DNA from: Bacteroidales bacterium
GTDB taxonomy: Bacteria > Bacteroidota > Bacteroidia > Bacteroidales > UBA1715
Reading direction: 5' to 3'
DNA length: 64,000 nucleotides
NCBI GenBank assembly: GCA_031286165.1
Contig: JAITUU010000037.1
Coordinates: 1 to 64,000, forward strand
Shown here: positions 26,433-36,653 of the stretch, piece by piece
How positions within the stretch are numbered: position 1 is the stretch's first letter
Layout of the letters: each line of letters opens with the position of its first letter
Notes under the pieces: generated by a model
The model's input: the letters and a program-made list of their open reading frames with translations, nothing else
Database searches by the model: none
What the model was told of the DNA's origin: nothing
Program-made: the position numbers and the translations under genes

Positions 26433-28825
26433 TGTAACACCGTGCACACAAGTTTTTCGCCGCTATACCGCTTGCCGTTGCGGAATAATTCCACGTGCAG
26501 TATATAAATACCGGCATCTACTACCTCGCCGCCTTCATTGGTGCAATCCCACGTTATACTGCCTTCACCGGCGGGAATAAGATTATTTGCAAGCGTTTTT
26601 ACCGGCAATCCTGCCGAAGAAAATATGCGAATACTCAATGTGTGCGATTCATCAAATGGCAATTGATAGTGAATAATTGCCTGCTCGTAGAGTGGTGCAG
26701 CAGGATGTACGTTGGGTTTTTCGAGCGAAAATCCACTACTCGAAACTTCATTCAATGCGTGCGAATTTTGGCAACCGGCACTATGATTTTTTTGCGGCGA
26801 AAGTGCTGCCGAATACCAATTATTCGCCACGTGCGTAGGTTTTTGGTAATCCAAGCGTTCGAGCGAAACATCTATTTTCTGCGACAAATACGGCGAATGC
26901 CATGTAGCAAAATAGCAGAGCGAATCTATGGTGTGTCCCCATTTATTTGCTAACAGCAGCGTACCCTTCGACTGCGCCAAACTCGGCATATTCGCAGGCT
27001 GAATCCACAATACATCGCCGGCACAATCACTTTGCACATTACTCACGTTTTTACTTACCACCGCGTAACTATGCGGCGGAAAAAGCAGTGCTTCGGTGCT
27101 TAATTTATATACTGTTTTTACATCGTTATTCGCTGTATCTATGTTTGTTAGATAAATTTCGGCACAATTAAAATAAGAGTTACTATTGTTATAGAGTTCT
27201 ATAAATTTTTCGTTTTTTGCCGAAGTGTGAAAGAGTATTTCAGTGAAAATAACCGCATTGCGAGCAAGTAAGGAATCGGTGCGAGCAAAATCAATTTGCA
27301 ACTGCGGGCAATAATTTCCTGCATGGTCTTGTAAAATTCCATCGGTAAATAATTGATACAGTGCACCATAGTCCACTGTATTGGGAACTACAAGATTGAA
27401 TTTCGTATGTTTATTATCTACGTGTTCTACACGCACAATATTGCTATGCGAAACATAACAATGCTGCCACAAATCCTCGCATGTCATATTTTTATTTGTA
27501 GTAATTTGTATAGTACTGTCGTTCAACACACTCACACTTTCTATACGCGGAAGATGTGTATCGAAATTTTGCGCCAAAACCGAATTTGCAGCACCCGGCG
27601 TTCCTCCCGAAAAACTTTCGCTTGCTCGCCAATTCGCCGCCAATTCCGATACATTGTCTAAATCAATTTTTTCCAAACTCCACCCACCCTGCTGTTTTTT
27701 GAATGACGAAGCATACCACGAATCGGAATAGGTAAGCGAAGTTATCAACCGATGCTCCTTACTTTTTAGCGCAATCGTTTGCGAAGTATTGTTCAATGCA
27801 GGAAAGGAACGCAGAAAACAGACATTCTCCGGTATATTTTCTGCTGAACTTGCATTTGCGGAAATAATATATACGTAACTTTTTGCCGGCAATACATAGT
27901 TGGGCAGTTGATGTGCATTTGTGCCAACAAACAACTCTAAATCAGAAAGTTGAACCATGCAATCGCTGCGATTGTAGAGTTCTATATATTCGTAATTGGG
28001 TAGTCCATATTCTCCGGAAGGCGCAATCATGAGTTCGCTGAACACCACATCGAGTTCGCCAACGGGTGCAAATTGCAGAATTGCCCACGAAGTATCGGGA
28101 GCAAAGCGAGTGAGAGCACTTGTATCGCCCACGTGAGTTATAAATATTGAAAATTCGCCGCACTGTGCAGGGTTCAGGTCTATGGTAATAGTGGTGGAAT
28201 CTATTGCCACCGCACGTGCAACATTGGGCGGATTGGTAAAAATAGTTGCTTCACTCACTGCGTAATTGTACGCGATTTGTATGCGATTTTCATTGTGAGT
28301 AATTTGCTGTAATTCAAATGGGAACAGAGGTTTTTCGGCATATTCAAAGCATATATTATCTATGGTAATTTGCCCCGAAGTAGATTTTGCCTGCACAATT
28401 TTTATCACACAATCGCCCGGAATGGCAATGTTTTCGAGTTCAAAATACTGCGTAATTTTTTGCTGTGCGGTAGAAATGAGTTTTCCCACGCAACTATCGT
28501 TGATATACACTTCAGCATTGCAATTGGTGGTAAGTGCCTGCTCCCATTCAAAAGAAAGCGAGCGAATACCGTTGCGAATGGTGTCGGAAAATAGGCAGGC
28601 ATTGGCGGCTTTATTCAAACTTGCGGCAGCATTGCCACTCGCCGTAGTTTTTTGATTTCCTCGCGCGTTTACATAATTCCACAGCAACCCACCGGCACTT
28701 ACAAACTGCCCGGTAGAATATGAAGTAGGAATTTTCGACTGCGAAAAATCTTCGCACACCTGCTGAGAATGTGCAAAAAGTGTACACAGAGTCATTAAAA
28801 TCGTTGCAAAACCGTGCCGTTTCAT
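26429..28825 (-). CDS. Secreted lamin-tail-domain protein
   Basis: 798 residues with a signal peptide (cut near AHSQQ, residue 22). Two lamin-tail domains are visible. The first, ~240-400, contains VVFSELMIAPSGEYGLPNYEYIELYN and SAENIPENVCFLRSF. The second, from ~520, contains VIFTEILFHTSAKNEKFIELYN. The C-terminus resembles a FlgD Ig-like domain (LSIRIFSSAGLPVKTL ... GGEVVDAGIYILHVEL), a common end for exported Bacteroidota proteins. Lamin-tail domains are often joined to nucleases or calcium-binding modules; no nuclease is seen here. Probably surface or extracellular; function unknown. Confidence 0.78.
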   Translation of the reverse strand: MKRHGFATILMTLCTLFAHSQQVCEDFSQSKIPTSYSTGQFVSAGGLLWNYVNARGNQKTTASGNAAASLNKAANACLFSDTIRNGIRSLSFEWEQALTTNCNAEVYINDSCVGKLISTAQQKITQYFELENIAIPGDCVIKIVQAKSTSGQITIDNICFEYAEKPLFPFELQQITHNENRIQIAYNYAVSEATIFTNPPNVARAVAIDSTTITIDLNPAQCGEFSIFITHVGDTSALTRFAPDTSWAILQFAPVGELDVVFSELMIAPSGEYGLPNYEYIELYNRSDCMVQLSDLELFVGTNAHQLPNYVLPAKSYVYIISANASSAENIPENVCFLRSFPALNNTSQTIALKSKEHRLITSLTYSDSWYASSFKKQQGGWSLEKIDLDNVSELAANWRASESFSGGTPGAANSVLAQNFDTHLPRIESVSVLNDSTIQITTNKNMTCEDLWQHCYVSHSNIVRVEHVDNKHTKFNLVVPNTVDYGALYQLFTDGILQDHAGNYCPQLQIDFARTDSLLARNAVIFTEILFHTSAKNEKFIELYNNSNSYFNCAEIYLTNIDTANNDVKTVYKLSTEALLFPPHSYAVVSKNVSNVQSDCAGDVLWIQPANMPSLAQSKGTLLLANKWGHTIDSLCYFATWHSPYLSQKIDVSLERLDYQKPTHVANNWYSAALSPQKNHSAGCQNSHALNEVSSSGFSLEKPNVHPAAPLYEQAIIHYQLPFDESHTLSIRIFSSAGLPVKTLANNLIPAGEGSITWDCTNEGGEVVDAGIYILHVELFRNGKRYSGEKLVCTVLH

Positions 28826-29022
28826 ACTAAACAGATATAAAATTATGCAACATAATATTTCGAGGGCACGAAGTAAAAGTAGTATTTTTAACAGGTAGTG
28901 TGCGCATTTTTACACCGGTAATTAGCACCTATGCACATGAATTTGTGCAGATTATTTTCTCTTGCAAAGCAGTATTTATTGCTTCATTGCAACATAAATG
29001 TATGAATTTGCATGAAGTGATA

Positions 29023-29051
29023 TTGTAAATTACAATTAAATAGTATTTTTG
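29023..29051 (+). promoter_or_regulatory. Promoter for asd-folB (TTG-N18-TATTTTTG)
   Basis: A -33 TTG at 29023-29025 and a -7 TATTTTTG at 29044-29051 are 18 bp apart, fitting the Bacteroidota sigma-ABfr type promoter. The ATG follows 38 bp later. Confidence 0.7.
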
Positions 29052-29089
29052 TGGTAAATTTTTTTATAACATACAAAAAATATTACATT

Positions 29090-30100
29090 ATGAAAATTGC
29101 AATTGTTGGCGTAAGTGGCGCAGTAGGGCAGGAATTTTTGCGAATTTTGGAAACTCGCAACCTTGCTTATGATGAATTGGTATTGTTTGGTTCGGCTCGC
29201 AGTGCCGGAAAAACGTACACTGTGAAAGGAAAAACCTACACCGTGAAGGAATTGCAACACAACGATGATTTCAAAGGAGTAGATATAGCACTTGCTTCGG
29301 CTGGAGCGAGCACTTCAAAAGAATATGCCGACACTATTACAAAATATGGCGCAATTATGATAGATAATTCCAGCGCGTTCCGCATGGATAGCGATGTGCC
29401 GCTGGTGGTACCCGAAGTGAATGCTGCCGATGCAAAAAATGCTCCGCGCAAAATTATTGCAAATCCAAACTGTACCACTATTCAAATGGTGGTTGCTCTC
29501 AAAGCACTCGAAAATTTATCGCATATTACCAAAGTGCACGTATCTTCGTATCAGTCGGCAAGCGGTGCAGGTGCTATGGGTATGGCAGAATTGGAGCAAC
29601 AAGTGAAAGATTATGTTGCCGGAAAACCGCTGACGGTTGAAAAATTTGCACATCAGTTGTTGTTCAACGTTATTCCACACATTGACGTATTCCAAGATAA
29701 TGGCTACACAAAAGAGGAAATGAAAATGTACTACGAAACGCGCAAAATTATGCACTCTGATATTCATGTAAGTGCCACCACTGTGCGAGTGCCGGTAATG
29801 CGTGCACACAGCGAATCGGTGTGGGCAGAAACCGTAGAACCCGTGTCGCCCGAAGCCTTCCGCGCCGAATGTGAAAAAACCAAAGGAATTACTGTGATAG
29901 ATAATCCTGCACAAAAAGAATATCCCATGCCTTTCGACCTCGCTGGAAAAGACGATGTGTATGTAGGACGTATTCGCAAAGATTTGGCAAACCCGAATGG
30001 CATTACGTTTTGGTGCGTGAGCGACCAAATTCGCAAAGGTGCGGCACTCAATGCCGTGCAAATTGCCGAATATTTGATAGCCGAAGGTGTTGTTAAATAA
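29090..30100 (+). CDS. asd: Aspartate-semialdehyde dehydrogenase
   Basis: 336 residues from ATG 29090. It reduces aspartyl-phosphate with NADPH on the way to lysine/DAP, methionine and threonine. NADP motif [14 protein letters not shown] (7-20), [11 protein letters not shown] (70-80), active-site C128 in ANPNCTTIQ, and the C-terminal GRIRKDL region. Length is normal. The stop codon overlaps the folB ATG by one base (TAATG), so translation of the two is probably coupled. Confidence 0.95.
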   Translation: MKIAIVGVSGAVGQEFLRILETRNLAYDELVLFGSARSAGKTYTVKGKTYTVKELQHNDDFKGVDIALASAGASTSKEYADTITKYGAIMIDNSSAFRMDSDVPLVVPEVNAADAKNAPRKIIANPNCTTIQMVVALKALENLSHITKVHVSSYQSASGAGAMGMAELEQQVKDYVAGKPLTVEKFAHQLLFNVIPHIDVFQDNGYTKEEMKMYYETRKIMHSDIHVSATTVRVPVMRAHSESVWAETVEPVSPEAFRAECEKTKGITVIDNPAQKEYPMPFDLAGKDDVYVGRIRKDLANPNGITFWCVSDQIRKGAALNAVQIAEYLIAEGVVK

Positions 30101-30462
30101 TGGGAATTATAGAACTCGAAAATATTGAAATATATGCCCATCACGGTTGCTTTGAAACAGAGCGCGTGGTGGGCAATAAATTTGTGGTGCAAGTTCGCTT
30201 ACTCGCCGATTGCAGCAAAGCCGCCAAAACCGATAATTTGAGCGATGCGCTGAATTATCAAACGGTGTACGATATTGTAGAACGAGAAATGAAAATTCCT
30301 TCCGCACTCATTGAACACGTTGCCGGGCGCATATTAAACGCGCTGTTTGCGGAATTTCCGCACCAATTGGAAGAAGCGCGAGTTACCGTTTCCAAAATTG
30401 CTCCTCCTTTGCGCGGACACGTGCAAAAAGCAAGTGTAACCTTAGAAAAACGAAGACAATAA
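30100..30462 (+). CDS. folB: Dihydroneopterin aldolase
   Basis: 120 residues. It converts 7,8-dihydroneopterin to 6-hydroxymethyl-dihydropterin plus glycolaldehyde in folate synthesis. Family landmarks are YAHHGCFETER near the N-terminus (including the pterin-site Glu), LNYQTVYDIV in the middle, SALIEHVAGRIL and the C-terminal SKIAPPLRGHVQKASV. It overlaps asd by one base. The next step of the pathway, folK, is in the same window at 49.5 kb but not linked. Confidence 0.93.
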   Translation: MGIIELENIEIYAHHGCFETERVVGNKFVVQVRLLADCSKAAKTDNLSDALNYQTVYDIVEREMKIPSALIEHVAGRILNALFAEFPHQLEEARVTVSKIAPPLRGHVQKASVTLEKRRQ

Positions 30463-30465
30463 TTG

Positions 30466-32937
30466 CTATATCCGCATACCTGCTTTTGCCTCCATAGGAT
30501 TGTCGGGCCAGCGATGTTTTTTATAGCGAATGCGTAAATCTTTGCGCACATCGAAATAGGCTTTTGTCCAAAAACTGCGTAAATCACTCGTTACCTGCAC
30601 CAATTTAAGTCCGGGAGAAAGCAAGTGCATGATTACTTTTACTGTACCATTATTCACCGTAGGGGTATCAGTCATACCAAAACATTCTTGTAATTTCACC
30701 GAAAGTTCGGGTGCCGAGCCGTCTGCAAAATAGGTGAGCGGCGCGTGCGTGCCACTTGGCATCGGCATTTTTTCGGGCGCGAGCGCGTCTGACAACTGCT
30801 GCTGTTCGGGTGGTAAGGAGTAATACAATATATTGTAGAGTGGTAATTTTTGCATATCTTCGTTTGTTCGCACATGTTCTAAATACGGACGAAGCCACGA
30901 ATCGGCAGTAGCACACAAATTTTCGGTGGTCATATCAGCCCACTGCTGCTGCGGATTCCACTTTGCAAGTGATTGTATGCGATTTTGCAACTGCACGCTG
31001 CGCTCTGTCCACTGCACCATAAACTGCCCTTCTTTTGCCATTGCGGCAATAATAGTATCTTTAATAATTTCTTTATCAGAATTTTGCAATGGATTGGTTT
31101 GCAATACAATAGAACCTATGCGCAATTCTGTGTGTGCCACCAAACCGCCTTTTTTTCTATTCCATGTTATTATATCTTTGCGCAGTACCAATTCTTTCAA
31201 ATCGGAAGGGTCGAGCGGAGCCGCCAAAAATATTTTTCCACCGTTTTCGCGTTCATTCACCGCAGCCACCGCTATCCACGCATGATTGGCAAGTTCATCG
31301 GTATGCGGCATAGATGCAATACTGCCGTTTGCCAACAAAAATTGTGCATTATTGCCTACCCGCGCCGATGCTACACGTTCCGGAAAGGCATACGCCAAAA
31401 GCAGTCCGAGTTCGTATTCATCTACACTTTCGTTGTTTTCGGCAGTTTTAAGAATTGCGCGATACTGTTCGGCAATTTTTGCAATACGGACAAAGGCAGG
31501 TTTCCCTCGTTTTGTGGCACGAAATCGGCGCAGAGCATTCATGCGTAAGGCAAGATTTGTTTCCTGCGTTTCTTGCAACAAAGGGTCGCGTTCCGAAAGG
31601 AGGGCGGCTATGTCGCAGGCTATATGGGCAGCGTGTTTCGCATGCGCTTTGAGTATCATGTGTGCAAGTCGCGGATGTGCTGCTATGGTTTGCAGTTCTT
31701 TTCCGTGTGGGGTAATGCTATTGTTTTCTATTGCGCCAATGCTTTCGAGCGTGTGCAATGCTTGAAAATAATGTGCTTTGGGCGGCGGCGAAATCCACTG
31801 CAACTGCGTGTAATCGAGTGTGCCCCACTGCGCGAGTTCGAGCACAAAGGAACACAAATCGGCGTGTTCAATTTCGGGCGTGCGGTGCGCGTGCAGTTGG
31901 TGTTGCGTTCCCATAGACCACAGTCGCAGGCAGTGTCCGGCGGCGGTTCTTCCGGCGCGTCCGGCACGTTGGTCGGCAGCATCTACCGAAATTTTCTGTA
32001 ATTTCAGTTGTGTAAGTCCGCTCACGGAATTAAACTGCGCTACACGCTCCAAACCGCTGTCTATCACTATGCGTATTCCTTCTATGGTTATAGACGTTTC
32101 GGCAATATTGGTGGCGAGCACAATTTTTCGTTTTCCTGTGGAATTTGGTCGCAAAGCGGCTTGTTGCTGCGCTGGAGGCAGTTGCCCGTACAAACAATGA
32201 ATGACACAGTCGGGCATAGGTTTCAGTATTTCTTCGCAGGCGCGAATTTCGCCCTCGCCGGGCAGAAACACCAATATATCGCCCTCGTGCGATTGGAAGG
32301 CGTTGCGCACAGCAAGAGCGGTATGCTCGGCAATAGCAAAACTATCGCAATCTTGAGAATACGAAATTTGCACGGGAAATTGCCTACCACTGCTCTCAAT
32401 AATAGGAACTTGCAATGCTGTTTGCAATGCGGCGGCATTGAGCGTAGCCGACATAATCACGAGGCGCAATTCGGGGCGCAAGGTTGATTGTACATTGCGG
32501 CACAAAGCCAGTCCAAGTTCGGAATGAAGATTCCGCTCGTGAAATTCATCGAACACCACGCAACACACACCTTCGAGTATAGGGTCGGTTTGCAACATTC
32601 GCGTTAAAATTCCTTCAGTAACAACCTCTATGCGCGTGCGTGAAGAAATTTTTGTTTCAAAACGAATGCGATAACCCACCGTTTCGCCCACCGTTTCGCC
32701 AAGCAAATCTGCCATGCGAGCGGCAATGGCGCGAGCAGCAATGCGCCGCGGTTCGAGTACTATAATTTTTCCGCCTTCTGTCCACGCTTCTTCGAGCAAA
32801 CACAACGGCAGCACCGTACTTTTACCTGCACCGGGTGCTGCCTGAATTATGCACGTACTATGCCGAGCGAGGTGTTGAACAATCTGCGGAATGACATCAC
32901 AAATGGGAAGTTGTGTTTTGTTGTAATTGAAGAGCAT
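30466..32937 (-). CDS. hrpB: ATP-dependent helicase HrpB
   Basis: 823 residues, the normal HrpB length. A DEAH-type helicase: Walker A AAPGAGKST (33-41), Walker B in the variant FDEFHERN, SAT motif MSATLN, and motif VI DQRAGRAGRTAAGHC. A DUF-like C-terminal domain specific to HrpB follows (from ~480, ending PWPxNPxEA-type KKHRWPDNPMEAK). The physiological substrate in bacteria is poorly known. It is divergent from the S1-domain gene and convergent with folB, with 3 bp between stops. Confidence 0.93.
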   Translation of the reverse strand: MLFNYNKTQLPICDVIPQIVQHLARHSTCIIQAAPGAGKSTVLPLCLLEEAWTEGGKIIVLEPRRIAARAIAARMADLLGETVGETVGYRIRFETKISSRTRIEVVTEGILTRMLQTDPILEGVCCVVFDEFHERNLHSELGLALCRNVQSTLRPELRLVIMSATLNAAALQTALQVPIIESSGRQFPVQISYSQDCDSFAIAEHTALAVRNAFQSHEGDILVFLPGEGEIRACEEILKPMPDCVIHCLYGQLPPAQQQAALRPNSTGKRKIVLATNIAETSITIEGIRIVIDSGLERVAQFNSVSGLTQLKLQKISVDAADQRAGRAGRTAAGHCLRLWSMGTQHQLHAHRTPEIEHADLCSFVLELAQWGTLDYTQLQWISPPPKAHYFQALHTLESIGAIENNSITPHGKELQTIAAHPRLAHMILKAHAKHAAHIACDIAALLSERDPLLQETQETNLALRMNALRRFRATKRGKPAFVRIAKIAEQYRAILKTAENNESVDEYELGLLLAYAFPERVASARVGNNAQFLLANGSIASMPHTDELANHAWIAVAAVNERENGGKIFLAAPLDPSDLKELVLRKDIITWNRKKGGLVAHTELRIGSIVLQTNPLQNSDKEIIKDTIIAAMAKEGQFMVQWTERSVQLQNRIQSLAKWNPQQQWADMTTENLCATADSWLRPYLEHVRTNEDMQKLPLYNILYYSLPPEQQQLSDALAPEKMPMPSGTHAPLTYFADGSAPELSVKLQECFGMTDTPTVNNGTVKVIMHLLSPGLKLVQVTSDLRSFWTKAYFDVRKDLRIRYKKHRWPDNPMEAKAGMRI

Positions 32938-32976
32938 GGAATATCAAGCATTTCTTTGTGCGCAAAGGTAGGGAAT

Positions 32977-33006
32977 TTTGTGCGGAAATAAAAAAGCGTA
33001 TCTTTG
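32977..33006 (+). promoter_or_regulatory. Promoter for S1-domain gene (TTTG-N18-TATCTTTG)
   Basis: A consensus -33 TTTG (32977-32980) and -7 TATCTTTG (32999-33006), 18 bp apart, 17 bp before the ATG. One of the best-matching promoters in the window. Confidence 0.8.
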
Positions 33007-33023
33007 CAGAAAACAAAATCGCT

Positions 33024-33854
33024 ATGTTGCAAATAGGAAGAAAAAACACACTCGAAGTGTATAAATTCGTGGATTTTGGGCTGTATTTAGATGGCGAACA
33101 GTACGGACCAATTCTGCTACCCAAACGCTATGTGCCCGAAAATGTGGAGGAGGGCGATGAAATTGAGGTGTTTATTTATTTAGATTCCGAAGACCGCTTG
33201 GTAGCCACCACCGAAACTCCCAACGTGCAGGTGGGCGAATGTGCCTATTTGCAAGCGAAAGATAGCAACGATTTTGGGGTGTTTATGGATTGGGGATTAC
33301 AGAAAGACCTTTTTGTGCCGTTTCGTCAGCAAAAAGAAGCAATGACGATAGGAAATTTTTATTGGATTTATTGCTTTTTAGACGAAAAAACCGACCGCAT
33401 AGCCGCAAGTGCCAAAATCGACAAATACCTACTTGAAGTCAATCCCGAATTTGCCGAAGGTGCGGAGGTAAGCATACAAATTCACTCCAAAACCGCGCTG
33501 GGCTACAAAGCAATTATAGAAAATAACTGCTGGGGACTACTCTTTGCCAACGAAATATTTGAACCGCTCGCAGTGGGCGACCGCCGCACAGCATACATAA
33601 AAACGGTGCGCGAGGACGGCAAAATAGACCTTTCTCTGCAACGCATAGGCATAGTGCGATTTGACGATGTACAGCAAAAAATTCTCGATGCTCTCCGAGC
33701 GCAGGGTGGATTTCTGCCGCTACACGACAAAAGCGATGCAGCCGAAATTCAAACGCAACTCGGCATGAGCAAAAAGAATTTTAAAGCCGCCATAGGTATG
33801 CTTTTCAAAGCAAAAGTGATTGCAATACAAGAAAACGGTGTAAAGTTACTATAA
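33024..33854 (+). CDS. CvfB-like S1 RNA-binding protein
   Basis: 276 residues from ATG 33024, chosen because the promoter -7 box lies inside the longer track ORF. The layout matches the CvfB/YitL family: an N-terminal S1-like segment (LEVYKFVDFGLYLDG), a second S1 domain (~65-130, NDFGVFMDWGLQKDLFVPF), a third (~145-205) and a C-terminal winged helix (GFLPLHDKSDAAEIQTQLGMSKKNFKAAIGMLFKAK-type). CvfB binds RNA and modulates virulence gene expression in Staphylococcus; the role here is unknown. Confidence 0.85.
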   Translation: MLQIGRKNTLEVYKFVDFGLYLDGEQYGPILLPKRYVPENVEEGDEIEVFIYLDSEDRLVATTETPNVQVGECAYLQAKDSNDFGVFMDWGLQKDLFVPFRQQKEAMTIGNFYWIYCFLDEKTDRIAASAKIDKYLLEVNPEFAEGAEVSIQIHSKTALGYKAIIENNCWGLLFANEIFEPLAVGDRRTAYIKTVREDGKIDLSLQRIGIVRFDDVQQKILDALRAQGGFLPLHDKSDAAEIQTQLGMSKKNFKAAIGMLFKAKVIAIQENGVKLL

Positions 33855-33865
33855 AAACTGCCTTC

Positions 33866-35575
33866 CTACCGAAATCCCACCGCAGTACGGGTAGTTATTT
33901 TCTCTTCTGCACAGAGCGTTTCCAAATCAGAAAACTGCGGTGTGTTCCCAAAAATAATTTCGTTGATTGCCGTTTTGCGTACAATGTTGTCGATTTCACC
34001 ACCCGAAAAATCATACTTATTTGCCAAGCGCATACTTTCTTCATCAAATAAATGCGGCATTTTGCTTTGCCAAATTTTTTGCTTTGCAATCACACTCGGT
34101 TTTTCAAATTTAATTTTATACACAAATCGGCGTTCAAAGGCGGCATCTAAATTATTGGTAAGGTTGGTAGTGGCTATCAAAATTCCGTTGAGCGTTTCCA
34201 TTTCTTGCAAAATAATGTTTTGAATGGCATTTTCGGTTTGCGCCACATTGCTGCTCGAAATATCTTTTCGTTTGCCAAACACCGCATCGGCTTCGTTGAA
34301 GAGCAAAATGGGCGTAATTTTCGAGTTTTTCACCATACCTTTGTAGCGCACAAAAATTTCTTTGATTTTCTTTTCGCTCTCGCCAAACCACATACTTTTG
34401 GTGGCAGCAATATCTACCATATAAATATCGCGACCGCTTTGTTTGGCAAGCTGCAGCACCGATTCTGTTTTTCCCGTACCGGGCGAACCGTAGAATAAAC
34501 ACGCAAATCCTTGCGGCAAACCTTTTCCCTTCATGCGTTCCTGCACAGAGGCAAAATAATCGGGCGAAAGCAATTTTTGGAGTTCTCCCACTTGTTTTCC
34601 TTCTTTTTCGTTGTAAAACAAAGGTTTTTCCACAATATTTTCACACACTATAAAATCTTTTTTGCGTTTGGAGTACTTCAAATTCAATTCTGCCAAAAAT
34701 TCCTCTTTTGCAGTATCGGTCAATCGCACCGCACTGCGTTTTGAAACCTCGCCATCACCGGCAAATTCTACTAAATTCTCTGCGAAAAGTAGCGTACTGC
34801 GTTGTTTGAAAAAATTTTTCAATCGAACTTGTTCTGTATTTTCAAAAAAATCTTCCAAATCAGAGAACCCAACAGAATCATCATCGTCATAAATAAATAA
34901 TCGGCACATATATATAAACACGAGTGTATCGAAACGATTTAAATCACTACGTTGTAGTTTTTTTACAAATTCAAAGTGCGAATAATCGCGAAGTAAATTA
35001 TGTATTTCTTCTTCGAGTGAAACAGAATCTCTTTCTCTTTCAAAGTTACGATGAAATCTATTGCTATTGTTTTCAACTTCTGCCATACAATCGTCTATTG
35101 CATCGAACCAATCCGACAATGTTTCAATGTCGTGCGTTACAACAATCCCTTCATACACTTCATTTTTTTTGAGCGAAATCATTACATCTTTGGGAATTAT
35201 GAAAGCATCGTCATTATCATCACTTCGTTTTAGACCTATCAATTTGCGCTTTTTCAATTCCTCAAAATCGCTATCCATGCGGAATAAGCGTGTTTCTTTA
35301 CAATCAAAAAATCGCGCAAGCGTGCTCACCGATGCTCTGCGATTGGCAGAAAAATTCACGATTGCCGAAAATAACAATGCTTGATTGGGCGTAATACTCA
35401 ATTCCTGCGCAAGTGCCTGCAACTGCGGCTCGGTTTTTTGCACAAGCACTTCGTCCAATTTCGATTTTTCAGTTGTTTCAATAATTGTTTCAATCGTTTC
35501 CAAAAGATTGATAGATGATTTCTTTACTGCTTTTTGCTCCATTTCTCCGCGTTCTGTACAAACTTCTTTTTCCAT
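33866..35575 (-). CDS. AAA+ family ATPase with NE-type Walker B
   Basis: 569 residues. The N-terminal ~310 are a long, helix-rich region without recognised domain. The AAA core has Walker A GSPGTGKT (363-370), sensor-like ATTNLTNNLDAAFERRF and a typical AAA lid. The Walker B is LLFNEAD (424-430), with Asn where Asp is usual; the catalytic Glu remains. I recall this NEAD form as typical of a Bacteroidota/Firmicutes ATPase subfamily, so it need not mean loss of activity. FTSH/CDC48-like core, no protease domain. The adjacent WYL regulator is divergent. Substrate unknown. Confidence 0.78.
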   Translation of the reverse strand: MEKEVCTERGEMEQKAVKKSSINLLETIETIIETTEKSKLDEVLVQKTEPQLQALAQELSITPNQALLFSAIVNFSANRRASVSTLARFFDCKETRLFRMDSDFEELKKRKLIGLKRSDDNDDAFIIPKDVMISLKKNEVYEGIVVTHDIETLSDWFDAIDDCMAEVENNSNRFHRNFERERDSVSLEEEIHNLLRDYSHFEFVKKLQRSDLNRFDTLVFIYMCRLFIYDDDDSVGFSDLEDFFENTEQVRLKNFFKQRSTLLFAENLVEFAGDGEVSKRSAVRLTDTAKEEFLAELNLKYSKRKKDFIVCENIVEKPLFYNEKEGKQVGELQKLLSPDYFASVQERMKGKGLPQGFACLFYGSPGTGKTESVLQLAKQSGRDIYMVDIAATKSMWFGESEKKIKEIFVRYKGMVKNSKITPILLFNEADAVFGKRKDISSSNVAQTENAIQNIILQEMETLNGILIATTNLTNNLDAAFERRFVYKIKFEKPSVIAKQKIWQSKMPHLFDEESMRLANKYDFSGGEIDNIVRKTAINEIIFGNTPQFSDLETLCAEEKITTRTAVGFR

Positions 35576-35691
35576 ATTTCTACTATTTTAAATGTTCGGT
35601 GCAAAAATAAAAAGCGATAACGCCAAACCATGTCGCAGAAAAAAACACAACGAAAAAAAATACAGCGACACCCTTTGACGTTGTTATATTT

Positions 35692-35699
35692 TATCTTTG
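35692..35699 (+). promoter_or_regulatory. -7 box TATCTTTG for the WYL regulator
   Basis: TATCTTTG lies 39 bp before the WYL-gene ATG. A TTTG is 14 bp upstream, which is shorter than the usual spacer. Confidence 0.5.
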
Positions 35700-35738
35700 C
35701 ACTATACTTTTTCATTTTCAACTTTCAATTTTTATTCT

Positions 35739-36650
35739 ATGTCGAAACTCGCTTCAACTACTCGCCAACACAAAATCATTGAAAAACTCCGCTCGGCAAA
35801 ACAAGCATCGTTTGAGGAAATCAACGATTACTTGCAGTATCAATCGGAAATTGTGGACGAAGACCTCTGTATTTCGCAGCGCACCTTTCAGCGCGATATA
35901 AGGGAAATTGAATCTCTGTATGGTATTTACATTGCCTATAATCGTTCGGAAAACTGCTATTACATAGAAGAAGAATACGAACAAGAATCGTACAATCGTT
36001 TGGTTGATGCTTTCAACGTGGCAACGGTGCTGAAAATTCACGACCAACATCAGCCCTTTATTCATTACGAAAAACACCAAGAGCAAGGTTCGCAGTATTT
36101 AACCGACCTTCTCTATGCCATAAAAAATCAAATGTATGTGTCGTTTTTATACCGAACGCAATACGAAGAACCGGCATCAAAACGCACCGTGGCACCGCTC
36201 GCGCTCAGGGAATTTAGAAAACGCTGGTATGTGATAGCACACAATGCGGCAGACGAAAAAATCAAAACCTACGCTTTGGATAGAATGCAGAATATAGATG
36301 TTTTGAAAAAGAAATTTCAGAACAATTTCGATTTCAACATTGAAAACATGATGAAACATAGTTTTGGAATTATCACACCGAACAATAAAAACCCCGAAAC
36401 TGTTGTACTTTCATTCACTCCGCAGCAAGGAAGATACATAAAAGCCCTGCCGCTGCACGAAACGCAGGAAATTCTAACCGACAACAACCACGAACTACGC
36501 ATACGCCTGAATATTTACTTAGAACACGATTTTAAAATGGAAATTCTCAGTTTGGGCGACACGGTAACAGTGATAGAACCTACGCATTTTGCCGGCGAAA
36601 TTCGCGATATGTATGCCAACGCATTAAAAAAATACACAATTACGAAGTAA
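35739..36650 (+). CDS. WYL-domain transcriptional regulator
   Basis: 303 residues from ATG 35739. An N-terminal winged helix (RQHKIIEKLRS ... ISQRTFQRDIREIESLYG) is followed by a WYL domain (~135-205, KRTVAPLALREFRKRWYVIAHN and KTYALDRMQNI) and the WCX C-terminal extension. WYL proteins sense nucleotides or other ligands and often control stress or defence genes. It is divergent from the AAA ATPase and 3 bp upstream of a phosphoesterase gene, with the Abi gene following, so it might govern this small island. Its last codons (TITK) are encoded by heptamer-type sequence CAATTACGAAGTAAA. Confidence 0.88.
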   Translation: MSKLASTTRQHKIIEKLRSAKQASFEEINDYLQYQSEIVDEDLCISQRTFQRDIREIESLYGIYIAYNRSENCYYIEEEYEQESYNRLVDAFNVATVLKIHDQHQPFIHYEKHQEQGSQYLTDLLYAIKNQMYVSFLYRTQYEEPASKRTVAPLALREFRKRWYVIAHNAADEKIKTYALDRMQNIDVLKKKFQNNFDFNIENMMKHSFGIITPNNKNPETVVLSFTPQQGRYIKALPLHETQEILTDNNHELRIRLNIYLEHDFKMEILSLGDTVTVIEPTHFAGEIRDMYANALKKYTITK

Positions 36651-36653
36651 ATT

